Positions 41,738 through 51,024 of a stretch of DNA of 64,000 nucleotides are shown piece after piece. This DNA comes from Pararhodobacter aggregans (GTDB taxonomy: Bacteria > Pseudomonadota > Alphaproteobacteria > Rhodobacterales > Rhodobacteraceae): the NCBI RefSeq assembly GCF_003075525.1, contig NZ_QDDR01000003.1, positions 186,001-250,000 of the forward strand, in the 5' to 3' direction. The stretch's first letter is position 1. The number at the start of each line of letters is the position of its first letter. The position numbers and the translations under genes were made by a program. The notes under the pieces are model-generated. The model searched no databases. It had not been told where the DNA came from and saw only the letters and a program-made list of their open reading frames with translations.

Positions 41738-44700
41738 ATGACCGTCTATGATGAAAACTGGGTCGCGGCCGAAGAAGCCAAGCGTCAGTGGATGGATGCC
41801 AACGGTCTTTACAAGACCGATGACGAGCATGCCTCCTGCGGCGTCGGCCTCGTCGTCTCGATCAACGGCAAGCCCTCGCGGCAGGTCGTCGTCAACGGCA
41901 TCAACGCGCTGAAGGCGGTCTGGCACCGGGGCGCGGTCGATGCCGACGGCAAGACCGGCGACGGCGCGGGCATCCATGTGCAGATCCCGGTCCCCTTCTT
42001 CCATGACCAGGTGCGCCGCACGGGTCACGAGCCCGACCTCGACGCGCTGATCGCCGTGGGCCAGGTGTTTCTGCCGCGTACCGATTTCGGCGCGCAGGAG
42101 CGCTGCCGGACCATCGTCGAGGCCGAAGTGCTGCGGATGGGCTATTACATCTATGGCTGGCGCCATGTGCCGGTCGATACCTCGGTCCTGGGCGAGAAGG
42201 CCAACGCCACCCGCCCCGAGATCGAGCAGATCCTCATCAAGAACACCAAGGGCACGGACGAAGAGACCTTCGAGCGTGAGCTCTACGTCATCCGCCGCCG
42301 GATCGAGAAGGCCGCCGCCGCGCAGCAGATCCAAGGGCTCTACCTGTGCTCGCTGTCGTGCCGCTCGGTGATCTACAAGGGGATGATGCTGGCCGAACAG
42401 GTCGCCGTCTTCTACCCCGACCTGATGGACGAGCGCTTCATCTCGTCCTTCGCGATCTATCACCAGCGCTATTCGACCAACACCTTCCCGCAATGGTGGC
42501 TCGCCCAGCCGTTCCGCATGCTGGCCCATAACGGCGAGATCAACACGCTGAAGGGCAACGTCAACTGGATGCGGTCGCACGAAATCCGCATGGCCTCGTC
42601 CGCCTTTGGCGAGATGGCCGAGGATATCAAGCCGATCATCCCGGCGGGCACCTCGGATTCGGGCGCGCTGGACGCGGTGTTCGAGGTTCTGGTGCGCTCG
42701 GGCCGCTCGGCGCCGATGGCCAAGACCATGCTGGTCCCCGAGGCCTGGTCCAAGGCAACGGTTGAACTGCCGCAGGCCTGGCAGGACATGTATTCCTATT
42801 GCAACTCGGTGATGGAGCCCTGGGACGGCCCGGCGGCGCTGGCCATGACCGATGGCCGCTGGGTCTGCGGCGGCCTCGACCGCAACGGGTTGCGTCCGAT
42901 GCGCTATGTGGTGACCGGCGACGGGATGCTGATCGCCGGTTCGGAAACCGGGATGGTGCCGGTCGACGAGATGACGGTGCGCGAAAAAGGCGCCCTCGGC
43001 CCGGGCCAGATGATCGCCGTCGACATGAAAGAGGGCAAGCTCTACCGCGACGTGGCGCTCAAGGACCGTCTGGCTGCCAGCCAGCCCTTCGGCGAATGGA
43101 CCGACAAGATCGTCGAGCTGAACAAGCTGCTGGCCGATGTGCCGGAACTGCCGATCTTCGACGGCGAATCGCTGCGCCGCCGCCAGATCGCCGCCGGCTA
43201 TTCGATGGAAGAGGTCGAGCAGGTCCTGACGCCGATGGCCGAGGACGGCAAGGAAATGATCGCCTCGATGGGCGATGACACGCCCGCCGCGGTGCTGTCG
43301 AAGGTCTATCGCCCGCTGAGCCATTTCTTCCGCCAGAACTTCAGCCAGGTGACCAACCCGCCGATCGACAGCCTGCGCGAAAGCCGGGTGATGTCGCTGA
43401 AGACCCGCTTCGGCAACCTCAAGAACGTGCTGGATGAAAGCAGCGCGCAGACCGAGATCCTGGTCCTCGAATCCCCGTTCATCGCCAACGAGGAATTCAA
43501 GGTCATGGTCCGCCAGTTCGGCGACGGCGTGGCGATGATCGACTGCACCTTCGAGGATGGCGCGGGCGAGGACGCGCTGCGTCAGGGGCTGGAGCGGATC
43601 CGGGCCGAGGCCGAGGATGCCGTCCGTTCGGGCAATTCGCACATCGTCCTGACCGATGAAAAGCAGGGCCCCGGCCGCGTCGCCATGCCGATGATCCTGG
43701 CCACCAGCGCCGTGCATTCCTGGCTGACCCGTAAGGGGCTTCGCACCTTCACCTCGATCAATGTCCGGGCCGCCGAATGCATCGACCCGCATTATTTCGC
43801 GGTGCTGATCGGCTGCGGCGCGACCACGGTGAACCCCTATCTGGCGCAGGACACCATCGCCGACCGCATCGGTCGCGGCCTGATCGAGGGCTCCTTGGTC
43901 GACGCGATGCGCCGCTACCGCGACGCCATCGACGCCGGTCTGCTGAAGATCATGTCGAAGATGGGCATCTCGATCATCTCGTCCTATCGCGGCGGGTTGA
44001 ACTTCGAGGCCGTGGGCCTGTCCCGCGCCATGGTCGCCGAGTATTTCCCCGGCATGCACAGCCGGATCTCGGGCATCGGTCTGCACGGCATCCAGATGAA
44101 GGTCGAGGAAGTGCACGACAAGGGCTGGAAGGCTCCGGTCGGCCCGCTGCCGGTCGGCGGTTTCTACAAGGCGCGCCGCTCGGGCGAAAAGCACGCCTGG
44201 GAAGCCCAGACCATGCACCTGCTGCAAAACGCCTGCGAGCGCGCCTCCTATGATCTGTGGCGCAAGTATACCGCGGCGTTGCAGGCGAACCCGCCGATCC
44301 ATCTGCGCGACCTTCTGGACTTCAAGCCGCTGGGCCGTCCGCTGCCCATCGAGGAGGTGGAATCGATCACCTCGATCCGCAAGCGCTTCGTCACCCCCGG
44401 CATGTCGCTGGGCGCGCTGAGCCCTGAGGCGCACAAGACCCTCAACGTCGCCATGAACCGGATCGGCGCCAAATCCGACTCGGGCGAGGGTGGCGAGGAT
44501 CCGGCGCATTTCTTCCCCGAGCCCAACGGCGACAACCCGTCGGCCAAGATCAAGCAGGTGGCCTCGGGCCGGTTCGGCGTCACCGCCGAATACCTGAACC
44601 AGTGCGAGGAACTGGAGATCAAGGTCGCGCAGGGCGCCAAGCCCGGCGAGGGTGGCCAGCTGCCCGGCATGAAAGTGACCGAGCTGATCGCGCGGCTGCG

Positions 44701-46276
44701 GCATTCGACCAAGGGCGTGACGCTGATCTCGCCCCCGCCGCACCACGACATCTATTCGATCGAAGACCTCGCGCAGCTGATCTATGACCTCAAGCAGATC
44801 AACCCGCGGGCCAAGGTGACGGTCAAGCTGGTGGCGTCGTCCGGCGTCGGCACGATTGCGGCCGGCGTGGCCAAGGCCAAGGCCGACGTGATCCTGATCT
44901 CGGGCCACAACGGCGGCACCGGGGCCTCCCCGGGCACCTCGATCAAATACGCGGGCCTGCCGTGGGAGATGGGCCTGACCGAGGCGCATCAGGTCCTCGC
45001 CATGAACAACCTGCGCGACCGGGTGACGCTGCGCACCGATGGCGGGCTCCGCACGGGCCGCGACATCGTCATGGCGGCGATGCTGGGGGCCGAGGAATTC
45101 GGCATCGGCACCGCGGCGCTGATCGCCATGGGCTGCATCATGGTGCGTCAGTGCCAGTCGAACACCTGCCCGGTGGGCGTCTGCACCCAGAACCCGGAAC
45201 TGCGCGCCAAGTTCACCGGCAACGCCGACAAGGTGGTGAACCTCATCACCTTCTACGCCTCGGAAGTGCGGGAAATCCTCGCCTCGCTGGGGGCGCGGTC
45301 AATTGACGAGATCATCGGCCGGGCGGATCTGCTGGCGCAGGTCAGCCGCGGGTCGGCGCATCTCGATGACCTCGACCTCAACCCGCTGCTCATCACCGTC
45401 GATGGCGCACGCTCGATCCGCTACGACCGCGACAAGCCGCGCAACGCCGTGCCGGATACGCTGGATCACGAGATCATCCGCGACGCCGCCCGCTTCTTCG
45501 AGGAAGGCGAGAAGATGCAGCTGAGCTACGCGGTGCGCAACACCCACCGCACGGTCGGCACCCGCGCCTCCAGCCATATCGTCAAGAAGTTCGGCATGCG
45601 CAATTCGCTGCAGCCCGATCACCTGACGGTCAAGCTGGCCGGTTCCGCCGGTCAGTCGCTGGGCGCCTTCGCGGTGCGCGGGCTGAAGCTGGAAGTGTTC
45701 GGCGATGCCAACGATTACGTGGGCAAGGGGCTGTCGGGCGGGCTGATCGTGGTGCGTCCGCGCATGTCCTCGCCGCTGAAGGCCTCCGAGAACACGATCA
45801 TCGGCAACACGGTCCTCTACGGCGCGACGAACGGCAAGCTCTTTGCCGCCGGTCGCGCGGGTGAGCGGTTTGCCGTGCGCAACTCGGGTGCCTCGGTGGT
45901 GGTCGAGGGCTGCGGCTCGAACGGCTGCGAATACATGACCGGCGGCGTGGCGGTGATCCTCGGTTCCATCGGGGCGAACTTCGGCGCCGGGATGACCGGC
46001 GGCATGGCCTATGTCTATGACCCCGAAGACGCGGCCGAAAACCTGATCAACATGGAATCGCTGGTCACCTGCCCGGTGACGGTGGCGCATTGGGAAGATC
46101 AGCTGAAATCGCTGCTGGAACAGCATGTGGCCGAGACCGAAAGCGCCAAGGGCGCCGAGATCCTGCGCCGCTGGGATGTGGAGAAGGCGAATTTCCTGCA
46201 GATCTGCCCGAAGGAAATGCTGGTCCATCTGCCGCACCCGCTGGCCCACGAGGCCCAGGCGATGCCGGCCGAGTAA
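41738..46276 (+). CDS. gltB: Glutamate synthase (NADPH) large subunit
   Basis: This 1512-residue alpha subunit of GOGAT makes two glutamates from glutamine and 2-oxoglutarate. A 33-residue propeptide precedes the catalytic Cys34 of the class II amidotransferase domain (DEHASCGVG). The central domain follows, then the FMN-binding synthase domain with the 3Fe-4S cysteines (MGCIMVRQCQSNTCPVGVC) near residue 1145. The C-terminal beta-helix GXGXG domain follows (YVGKGLSGGLIVVRP, IGNTVLYGATNGKLFAAGRAGERFAVRNSGA). Full length and motif order are canonical. GAAGGAG lies 7 bases before the ATG. It is the last gene of gltD-hyp-gfa-gltB and ends in a strong terminator. Confidence 0.97.
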   Translation: MTVYDENWVAAEEAKRQWMDANGLYKTDDEHASCGVGLVVSINGKPSRQVVVNGINALKAVWHRGAVDADGKTGDGAGIHVQIPVPFFHDQVRRTGHEPDLDALIAVGQVFLPRTDFGAQERCRTIVEAEVLRMGYYIYGWRHVPVDTSVLGEKANATRPEIEQILIKNTKGTDEETFERELYVIRRRIEKAAAAQQIQGLYLCSLSCRSVIYKGMMLAEQVAVFYPDLMDERFISSFAIYHQRYSTNTFPQWWLAQPFRMLAHNGEINTLKGNVNWMRSHEIRMASSAFGEMAEDIKPIIPAGTSDSGALDAVFEVLVRSGRSAPMAKTMLVPEAWSKATVELPQAWQDMYSYCNSVMEPWDGPAALAMTDGRWVCGGLDRNGLRPMRYVVTGDGMLIAGSETGMVPVDEMTVREKGALGPGQMIAVDMKEGKLYRDVALKDRLAASQPFGEWTDKIVELNKLLADVPELPIFDGESLRRRQIAAGYSMEEVEQVLTPMAEDGKEMIASMGDDTPAAVLSKVYRPLSHFFRQNFSQVTNPPIDSLRESRVMSLKTRFGNLKNVLDESSAQTEILVLESPFIANEEFKVMVRQFGDGVAMIDCTFEDGAGEDALRQGLERIRAEAEDAVRSGNSHIVLTDEKQGPGRVAMPMILATSAVHSWLTRKGLRTFTSINVRAAECIDPHYFAVLIGCGATTVNPYLAQDTIADRIGRGLIEGSLVDAMRRYRDAIDAGLLKIMSKMGISIISSYRGGLNFEAVGLSRAMVAEYFPGMHSRISGIGLHGIQMKVEEVHDKGWKAPVGPLPVGGFYKARRSGEKHAWEAQTMHLLQNACERASYDLWRKYTAALQANPPIHLRDLLDFKPLGRPLPIEEVESITSIRKRFVTPGMSLGALSPEAHKTLNVAMNRIGAKSDSGEGGEDPAHFFPEPNGDNPSAKIKQVASGRFGVTAEYLNQCEELEIKVAQGAKPGEGGQLPGMKVTELIARLRHSTKGVTLISPPPHHDIYSIEDLAQLIYDLKQINPRAKVTVKLVASSGVGTIAAGVAKAKADVILISGHNGGTGASPGTSIKYAGLPWEMGLTEAHQVLAMNNLRDRVTLRTDGGLRTGRDIVMAAMLGAEEFGIGTAALIAMGCIMVRQCQSNTCPVGVCTQNPELRAKFTGNADKVVNLITFYASEVREILASLGARSIDEIIGRADLLAQVSRGSAHLDDLDLNPLLITVDGARSIRYDRDKPRNAVPDTLDHEIIRDAARFFEEGEKMQLSYAVRNTHRTVGTRASSHIVKKFGMRNSLQPDHLTVKLAGSAGQSLGAFAVRGLKLEVFGDANDYVGKGLSGGLIVVRPRMSSPLKASENTIIGNTVLYGATNGKLFAAGRAGERFAVRNSGASVVVEGCGSNGCEYMTGGVAVILGSIGANFGAGMTGGMAYVYDPEDAAENLINMESLVTCPVTVAHWEDQLKSLLEQHVAETESAKGAEILRRWDVEKANFLQICPKEMLVHLPHPLAHEAQAMPAE

Positions 46277-46282
46277 CCCGTA

Positions 46283-46304
46283 GGGTGCGTGCTTGCACGC
46301 ACCC
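46283..46304. repeat. Palindrome after gltB
   Basis: GGGTGCGTGC-TT-GCACGCACCC is a perfect 10-bp-arm palindrome preceded by GTA. It resembles the GTAGGATGGGC palindrome between hmgA and fahA and is probably a member of a repetitive palindrome family. Confidence 0.6.
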
Positions 46305-46312
46305 TTCCCCAC

Positions 46313-46350
46313 GAAAAAAGGGGCCGCGCGCGCGGCCCCTTTCCTTTTGT
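46313..46350. terminator. Bidirectional rho-independent terminator (gltB / livK-like gene)
   Basis: GGGGCCGCGCG and its complement CGCGCGGCCCC form a stem flanked by AAAAAA on the left and TTTCCTTTT on the right, so it can end transcription of both convergent operons. Confidence 0.9.
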
Positions 46351-46362
46351 CCGGCGGACGGA

Positions 46363-47550
46363 TCACTCCATCGGCACTTCCTGCATGGTGTCGCCGTCGA
46401 TCTCGGCCAGGGTGTTCCAATGCCCCTCGCCGACCTGGCTGATGAAGATGTTGTTGGCGCCCTGATGGCCCGCACCGAAGTTGATATGGGTGCCCAGCAG
46501 CGGATCGTCGTAATCCAGCGCTTCCATCGCCGCGACGAAGCCCTCGGTCGTCAGGTCCGGCCCGGCGGCTTCCAGCGCCATCACCATCTGTTCGGCGGCG
46601 GTGTAGCCCAGCATGGCGAAACCGCTGGCCGGCTGGCTGTAGCGCGCCTCGTAGGCGGCGATGAAGGCGGCCGGGGCCTCTTCATCGGCGCGGGCCCGCA
46701 GGTCCTGCCACCCGGCCGAGGCATAGAGCCCGTCGGTCACGCCGCCCGGCACCATGGCCACGGGCTCCAGGAACCCGGCCGAGGAGGTGAGGAAGCTCAC
46801 GTCGGTCCAGCCCAGCCGCTTGGCGGTGCCGACCACGGTGATCCCCTGCCGCACGCCCAGCGCCTGGGTGACGATCTGGCAGCCCGCGTCGCGCAGACGG
46901 CTGACGGCACCGACGAAATCTTCCTCGTCGGGGCGGTGGGTAGTCTCTTCGCCGAAGGTCAGGCCCAGCCGCTCGGCCGCCTCATGCGAGGCCAGCGCGA
47001 TCTCCTCGCCGAAATCGGTCGGCAGGTACATCGAACAGACCGTGGTCGCGCCGGTGGTGTTGTGCAGATACTCGATCCCGGCCTGGATCTGGTCGTAATA
47101 GCTGGAGAAGCCGGTGAAGTTCATGCCGGGCGGATCGGGCAGGACCGCGCGGGCCGCGGTCAGCGGGTTCAGGTTCGGCACGCCCCGGCGTTCCATCAGC
47201 GGGTAATGCGCGAGGTTATGCGGCGTGCCCAGGTTCAAGAGCATGGCGAAGACGCCGTCGCGCTCGATCAGCTTGTTATAGGCCTGGGTGGCGCGGGGCA
47301 GCTGATAGCCGTGATCCTCGACGATGTAGCGGATCATGCGGCCATGCACGCCGCCATTCTCGTTCACCATGTCGATATAGAGGTTGGCGCCGTTCACCGC
47401 AGGCGTCGAGACCGCCGCGAACACGCCCGACAGGTCATGCGCCCCGCCGATCAGGATCTCAGTATCGGTGACGCCGCGCGTCTGCGCGCCGGCGCCGGCA
47501 GCCAGCGCCGTGAAGGCGGCCGCCGTCAGAAGCATCTTGGTCGTCGTCAT
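46363..47550 (-). CDS. Branched-chain-type ABC transporter substrate-binding protein
   Basis: This 395-residue periplasmic binding protein (Peripla_BP_6, LivK-like) has signal peptide MLLTAAAFTALAAGAGAQ and then the mature start TDTEILIGGAHDLSGVFAAV. The two-lobe features are NENGGVHGRMIRYIVEDHGYQLPRATQAYNKLIERDGVFAML, YLPTDFGEEI and GYTAAEQMVMALEAAG. This subgroup binds branched-chain, aromatic or fatty-acid-like ligands. A CCTCC complement (GGGGAGGAAGAC) lies just upstream of the ATG at 47550. It is the last gene of the liv-type operon, after the acyl-CoA ligase gene, an unusual place for a binding protein. It faces gltB across a shared terminator. Confidence 0.9.
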   Translation of the reverse strand: MTTTKMLLTAAAFTALAAGAGAQTRGVTDTEILIGGAHDLSGVFAAVSTPAVNGANLYIDMVNENGGVHGRMIRYIVEDHGYQLPRATQAYNKLIERDGVFAMLLNLGTPHNLAHYPLMERRGVPNLNPLTAARAVLPDPPGMNFTGFSSYYDQIQAGIEYLHNTTGATTVCSMYLPTDFGEEIALASHEAAERLGLTFGEETTHRPDEEDFVGAVSRLRDAGCQIVTQALGVRQGITVVGTAKRLGWTDVSFLTSSAGFLEPVAMVPGGVTDGLYASAGWQDLRARADEEAPAAFIAAYEARYSQPASGFAMLGYTAAEQMVMALEAAGPDLTTEGFVAAMEALDYDDPLLGTHINFGAGHQGANNIFISQVGEGHWNTLAEIDGDTMQEVPME

Positions 47551-47594
47551 GTCTTCCTCCCCTTTCGGACCCCCGCGGGGCCCCTTTGCGATCG

Positions 47595-49460
47595 TCAATA
47601 CATGGCGTCGATCAGCGCCTTGTGCCGCTGCTCGACGGTTGCGCGTTTCAGCTTCATCGTGGCCGTTAGCTCCTCGTCCTCGGCCGTCAGAAGCACGTCG
47701 ATCAGGCGGAAATCCTTGATCTGCTCGACGCGCGCGAACTCCTTGTTCACCGCCTCCACCTCGCGGCGGATCAGGTCCAGCACCGGCTCGGCGCGGCACA
47801 GCGAGCGGAAGTCGCTGAACGGCACCTTGTGGTCCTGGGCGTATTTCTCGACGTTCTCCTGATCGATCATGATCAGGCAGGTCAGATACTTGCGGCGGTC
47901 GCCGATGATGACCGCATCCGAGATGTAATGGCTGAACTTCAGCCGGCTCTCGATCTCGGCCGGGGTGATGTTCTTGCCGCCCGCGGTGATGATGATGTCC
48001 TTCATCCGGCCGGTGATGGTGACAAAGCCCTGATTGTCGATGCGGCCGACATCACCGGTGCGCATCCAGCCGTCCTCGGTAAAGGCCTCGGCGGTCTTGT
48101 CGGGCTTGTTCAGATAGCCGGTGAAGACATTGAGCCCTTTTACCTGGATCTCGCCATCCGGGGCGATCCGCGTCTCGATCCCGGCGCAGGTCTGGCCGAT
48201 GGAGCCGACCTTGTTCGCCCCCGGCAGGTTGATCGTGCCGATGCCCGAGGTCTCGGACATGCCCCAGCCCTCGTAGACCGGGACGCCGATGGCGAAATAC
48301 CAGCGCAGAAGATCGGGCGAGATCGGCGCGGCGCCGGTCAGCCCGTGGATGATCCGGTCCATCCCCAGCATGCGCCGCAGATTGGCCAGCACCAGGAAAT
48401 CCCAGATCCGATAGCGCAGCGCCACGCCCGCGGGCACCGGCCGGTCGTCCAGCAGGCATTCCGCCCGTGCCCGCCCCGCCTTCAGCGCCTGGGCGAAGGC
48501 CCAGCGCCCGATCAGCGTGCTTTCCTGCGCCATCAGCAGGACGCGGGAATAGATCTTTTCCCAGACCCGCGGCACAGCGACGAAACCATGCGGCGAGATT
48601 TCCCGCAGGTTGTCGAACACCGTCTCCGGGCTTTCGGCGAAATTCACCGTCGAGGAGACGATGAGCGGCGTATAGAGCGAGACGATGCGTTCGAGGATAT
48701 GGCACAGCGGCAGGAAGCAGAGCTGTTCCGCCCCCTTGGTGAAGGGCAGGTTGTAGAGGCTGACCTCCATCCCGGCCATGATGTTTTCCTGCGTCAGCAT
48801 CACCCCCTTGGGGTTGCCCGTCGTGCCCGAGGTATAGATCAGCACCGCCGTGTCGCCGGGCTGCACCGCGTCGATGGCGGCGTCGAACTCGGCCGCCGAT
48901 CCGCCGCGCCCGCGCTCGACCAGATCGCTGAGGAACAGGCATTTCTCATGCCGGAAGTCGTGCAGCCCCTCCTTGTCGAAGATCACCACATGCCTGAGGC
49001 CGGGCATCTGCCCCTCGACCGCCAGGAACTTGTCGAGCTGTTCGTCATTCTCGACGAACAGGATCTGCGTGTCGCTGTCATTGACCAGATAGGCCAGCTG
49101 CGAGGGCGAATCGGTGGTGTAGACGCCCGAGGAAATGGCCCCCAGGCATTGCGCGGCCATGTCGCACTGGATCCATTCCAGCCGGTCCTCGGACAGGATC
49201 GAGATGACCTGCCCCTTCTCCAGCCCCAGCGCCCGCATGCCCAGCGCGATCTCGCGCACGCGGTCCAGGTAATCGGCCCAGGAAAAGGCCTGCCAGATGC
49301 CCAGCTCCTTGGCCCGGTGCGCCGTGGCGCTGCCGTTCTCCTGGCAGCGGGCGCGCAGCAGGGCGGGGATGGTGGCATGGCCGTCGATATGCACCGGGCG
49401 CTTGCCCGGCTGGGCGTTGACGCGGACGCCCTTGATAACCGTCTGGGGAAGCGTGCTCAT
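47595..49460 (-). CDS. AMP-dependent acyl-CoA synthetase (long-chain type)
   Basis: This 621-residue ANL-superfamily ligase activates a carboxylic acid through an acyl-adenylate and then CoA. It has the P-loop AVLIYTSGTTGNPKGVMLTQ, the adenylate-binding GWGMSETSG, motif DEDGW-like (AFTEDGWMRTGDVGRID) and the hinge GRMKDIIITAGGKNITPAEIE. The C-terminus resembles long-chain fatty-acid ligases of the FadD15/AAE type. It overlaps the livF-type gene by 4 bases, so import and activation are coupled. The substrate is not determined; a fatty or aromatic acid imported by the same operon is likely. Confidence 0.93.
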   Translation of the reverse strand: MSTLPQTVIKGVRVNAQPGKRPVHIDGHATIPALLRARCQENGSATAHRAKELGIWQAFSWADYLDRVREIALGMRALGLEKGQVISILSEDRLEWIQCDMAAQCLGAISSGVYTTDSPSQLAYLVNDSDTQILFVENDEQLDKFLAVEGQMPGLRHVVIFDKEGLHDFRHEKCLFLSDLVERGRGGSAAEFDAAIDAVQPGDTAVLIYTSGTTGNPKGVMLTQENIMAGMEVSLYNLPFTKGAEQLCFLPLCHILERIVSLYTPLIVSSTVNFAESPETVFDNLREISPHGFVAVPRVWEKIYSRVLLMAQESTLIGRWAFAQALKAGRARAECLLDDRPVPAGVALRYRIWDFLVLANLRRMLGMDRIIHGLTGAAPISPDLLRWYFAIGVPVYEGWGMSETSGIGTINLPGANKVGSIGQTCAGIETRIAPDGEIQVKGLNVFTGYLNKPDKTAEAFTEDGWMRTGDVGRIDNQGFVTITGRMKDIIITAGGKNITPAEIESRLKFSHYISDAVIIGDRRKYLTCLIMIDQENVEKYAQDHKVPFSDFRSLCRAEPVLDLIRREVEAVNKEFARVEQIKDFRLIDVLLTAEDEELTATMKLKRATVEQRHKALIDAMY

Positions 49461-50227
49461 CGCCAGGTCTTCCTCTTCTTCCAGCGCCGCTCGCCCCGCG
49501 CGCCTTCGTTGGCGTGGCCCAGATAGAAACTGCGGATGTCTTCCGAGGCCGCGAGCTTCTCGGCGGTGTCCGACATGACGATGCGGCCCAGCTCCATCAC
49601 ATAGCCCTGATCGGCCAGATCCAGCGCCACGGCGGCGTTCTGTTCGACCAGCATCATCGTCACGCCCTCGTCCTGGTTGAGGCGCCGCAGGATGGTGAAG
49701 ATCTCTTGCGTGAGAAGCGGCGACAGGCCGAGGCTGGGCTCGTCCAGCAGCATGATCTTCGGGCGCAGCATCAGCCCCCGGCCGATGGCCAGCATCTGCT
49801 GTTGCCCGCCCGACATGGTGCCCGCCTCCTGCCCCCGGCGTTCGGCGAGGATCGGGAAATAGCTGAACACCATGTCCCGGTCGCGGGCGATCTCGGCCTT
49901 GTCGTGGCGGGTATAGGCGCCGAGCGCGAGGTTTTCCTCGACCGTCAGCAGCGGAAAGACCTCGCGCCCCTCAGGCACCTGCACGATGCCGCGGCGCACC
50001 ACCTGATGCGGCTCGCGGCCCTGGATCTCCTCGCCCTCGAACAGGATCTGGCCCTTTTCGGGGTCCATGATGCCGGAAATCGTCTTCAGCAGCGTCGTCT
50101 TGCCCGCGCCATTGGCGCCCAGCACGGTGACGACCTGCCCCTTGTGAACCTCCAGACTGACGCCCCGGATCGCCATGATCGGGCCGTAGAAGGTTTCGAG
50201 GTTCCGCACCTCAAGCAGCGCGCTCAT
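49457..50227 (-). CDS. livF: ABC transporter ATP-binding protein, LivF type
   Basis: This 256-residue ATPase has Walker A GANGAGKTT, the Q-loop IVQVPEGREVFPLLTVEEN (a LivF hallmark), signature MSGGQQQML, Walker B IMLLDEPSLGLSP and the H-loop-region MMLVEQNAAVAL (Gln-Asn, as in LivF). The start at 50227 overlaps the LivG stop. The C-terminus is extended and Arg/Lys-rich (ERRWKKRKTWR). It works with LivG on the LivHM permease in the operon. Confidence 0.92.
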   Translation of the reverse strand: MSALLEVRNLETFYGPIMAIRGVSLEVHKGQVVTVLGANGAGKTTLLKTISGIMDPEKGQILFEGEEIQGREPHQVVRRGIVQVPEGREVFPLLTVEENLALGAYTRHDKAEIARDRDMVFSYFPILAERRGQEAGTMSGGQQQMLAIGRGLMLRPKIMLLDEPSLGLSPLLTQEIFTILRRLNQDEGVTMMLVEQNAAVALDLADQGYVMELGRIVMSDTAEKLAASEDIRSFYLGHANEGARGERRWKKRKTWR

Positions 50228-51024
50228 ACCCGCACCCCCGCCGCGTTCGCGGTTTTCGAGATGGCCGAGGTGCCGAGATAGGCCTCGATCACCGCCGGAT
50301 GCGCCTGCACCTCGGCGGGCGTGCCCTCGGCGAGTTTCGCGCCATCGGCCAGCGCCAGCACCCGGTCGCAGACCTTGCTGACCAGCCCCATGTCGTGTTC
50401 CACCATCAGCACGGTGATGCCCATCTGGCGACGGATGTCGTCGATCCACCAGCGCATATCCTGCGTTTCCTCGACCGAGAGGCCCGAGGCGGGCTCGTCC
50501 AGCAGCAAAAGCCGCGGCTTGGTGGACAGCGCGCGGGCGAGTTCCACCACCTTGCGGACGCCGTAAGGCAGGCCGGCGATGCGCGTGTCGCGATAGGGTT
50601 GCAGGTCCAGGAAGTCGATCACCTCCTCGACCGCGTGGCGATGCTCGCGCTCTTCCTGCCGGACGCGGCCCGCGAACAGCATCTGTTCGACCAGCGTGCT
50701 GCGCCGGTGCCGGTGCCGCCCGACCAAGAGGTTCTGCAGCACCGTCGCCATCTCGAAGAGTTCGATGTTCTGAAAGGTCCGGGCGATGCCGAAATTGGCG
50801 ATCTCATGCGCCTTGTGGTTCAGCAGGTTGTGGCCGTCGAAGGTGATCGACCCCGACACCGGCCGGTAGAAGCGCGAGATCATGTTGAAAACGGTGGATT
50901 TTCCGGCGCCGTTCGGCCCGACCAGGGCAAAGACCTGCCCCTCCTCCACCGCCATGCTGAGGTTGTTGACCGCCGTCACGCCGCCGAACTTGAGCGTCAC
51001 GCCATCGAGGGACAGAAGGCTCAT
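50224..51024 (-). CDS. livG: ABC transporter ATP-binding protein, LivG type
   Basis: This 266-residue ATPase has Walker A GPNGAGKST, GIARTFQNIELFEMATVLQNLLVGRH (LivG-type Q-loop), a weak signature replaced by LPYGVRKVVELARAL (PYG rather than SGG, as common in LivG), Walker B LLLLDEPASGLS and the H-loop MVEHDMGLV. It overlaps livF downstream and livM upstream by 4 bases each. It is part of a complete LivHMGF importer. Confidence 0.92.
   Translation of the reverse strand: MSLLSLDGVTLKFGGVTAVNNLSMAVEEGQVFALVGPNGAGKSTVFNMISRFYRPVSGSITFDGHNLLNHKAHEIANFGIARTFQNIELFEMATVLQNLLVGRHRHRRSTLVEQMLFAGRVRQEEREHRHAVEEVIDFLDLQPYRDTRIAGLPYGVRKVVELARALSTKPRLLLLDEPASGLSVEETQDMRWWIDDIRRQMGITVLMVEHDMGLVSKVCDRVLALADGAKLAEGTPAEVQAHPAVIEAYLGTSAISKTANAAGVRV

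Noticed and set aside
41702-44989. 1095-codon open frame on the minus strand opposite gltB
   Set aside because: It is antisense to a full-length, motif-complete gltB. The translated sequence is His/Arg/Gly/Asp-rich with no recognisable domain, as expected from the open antisense frames of GC-rich codon use.
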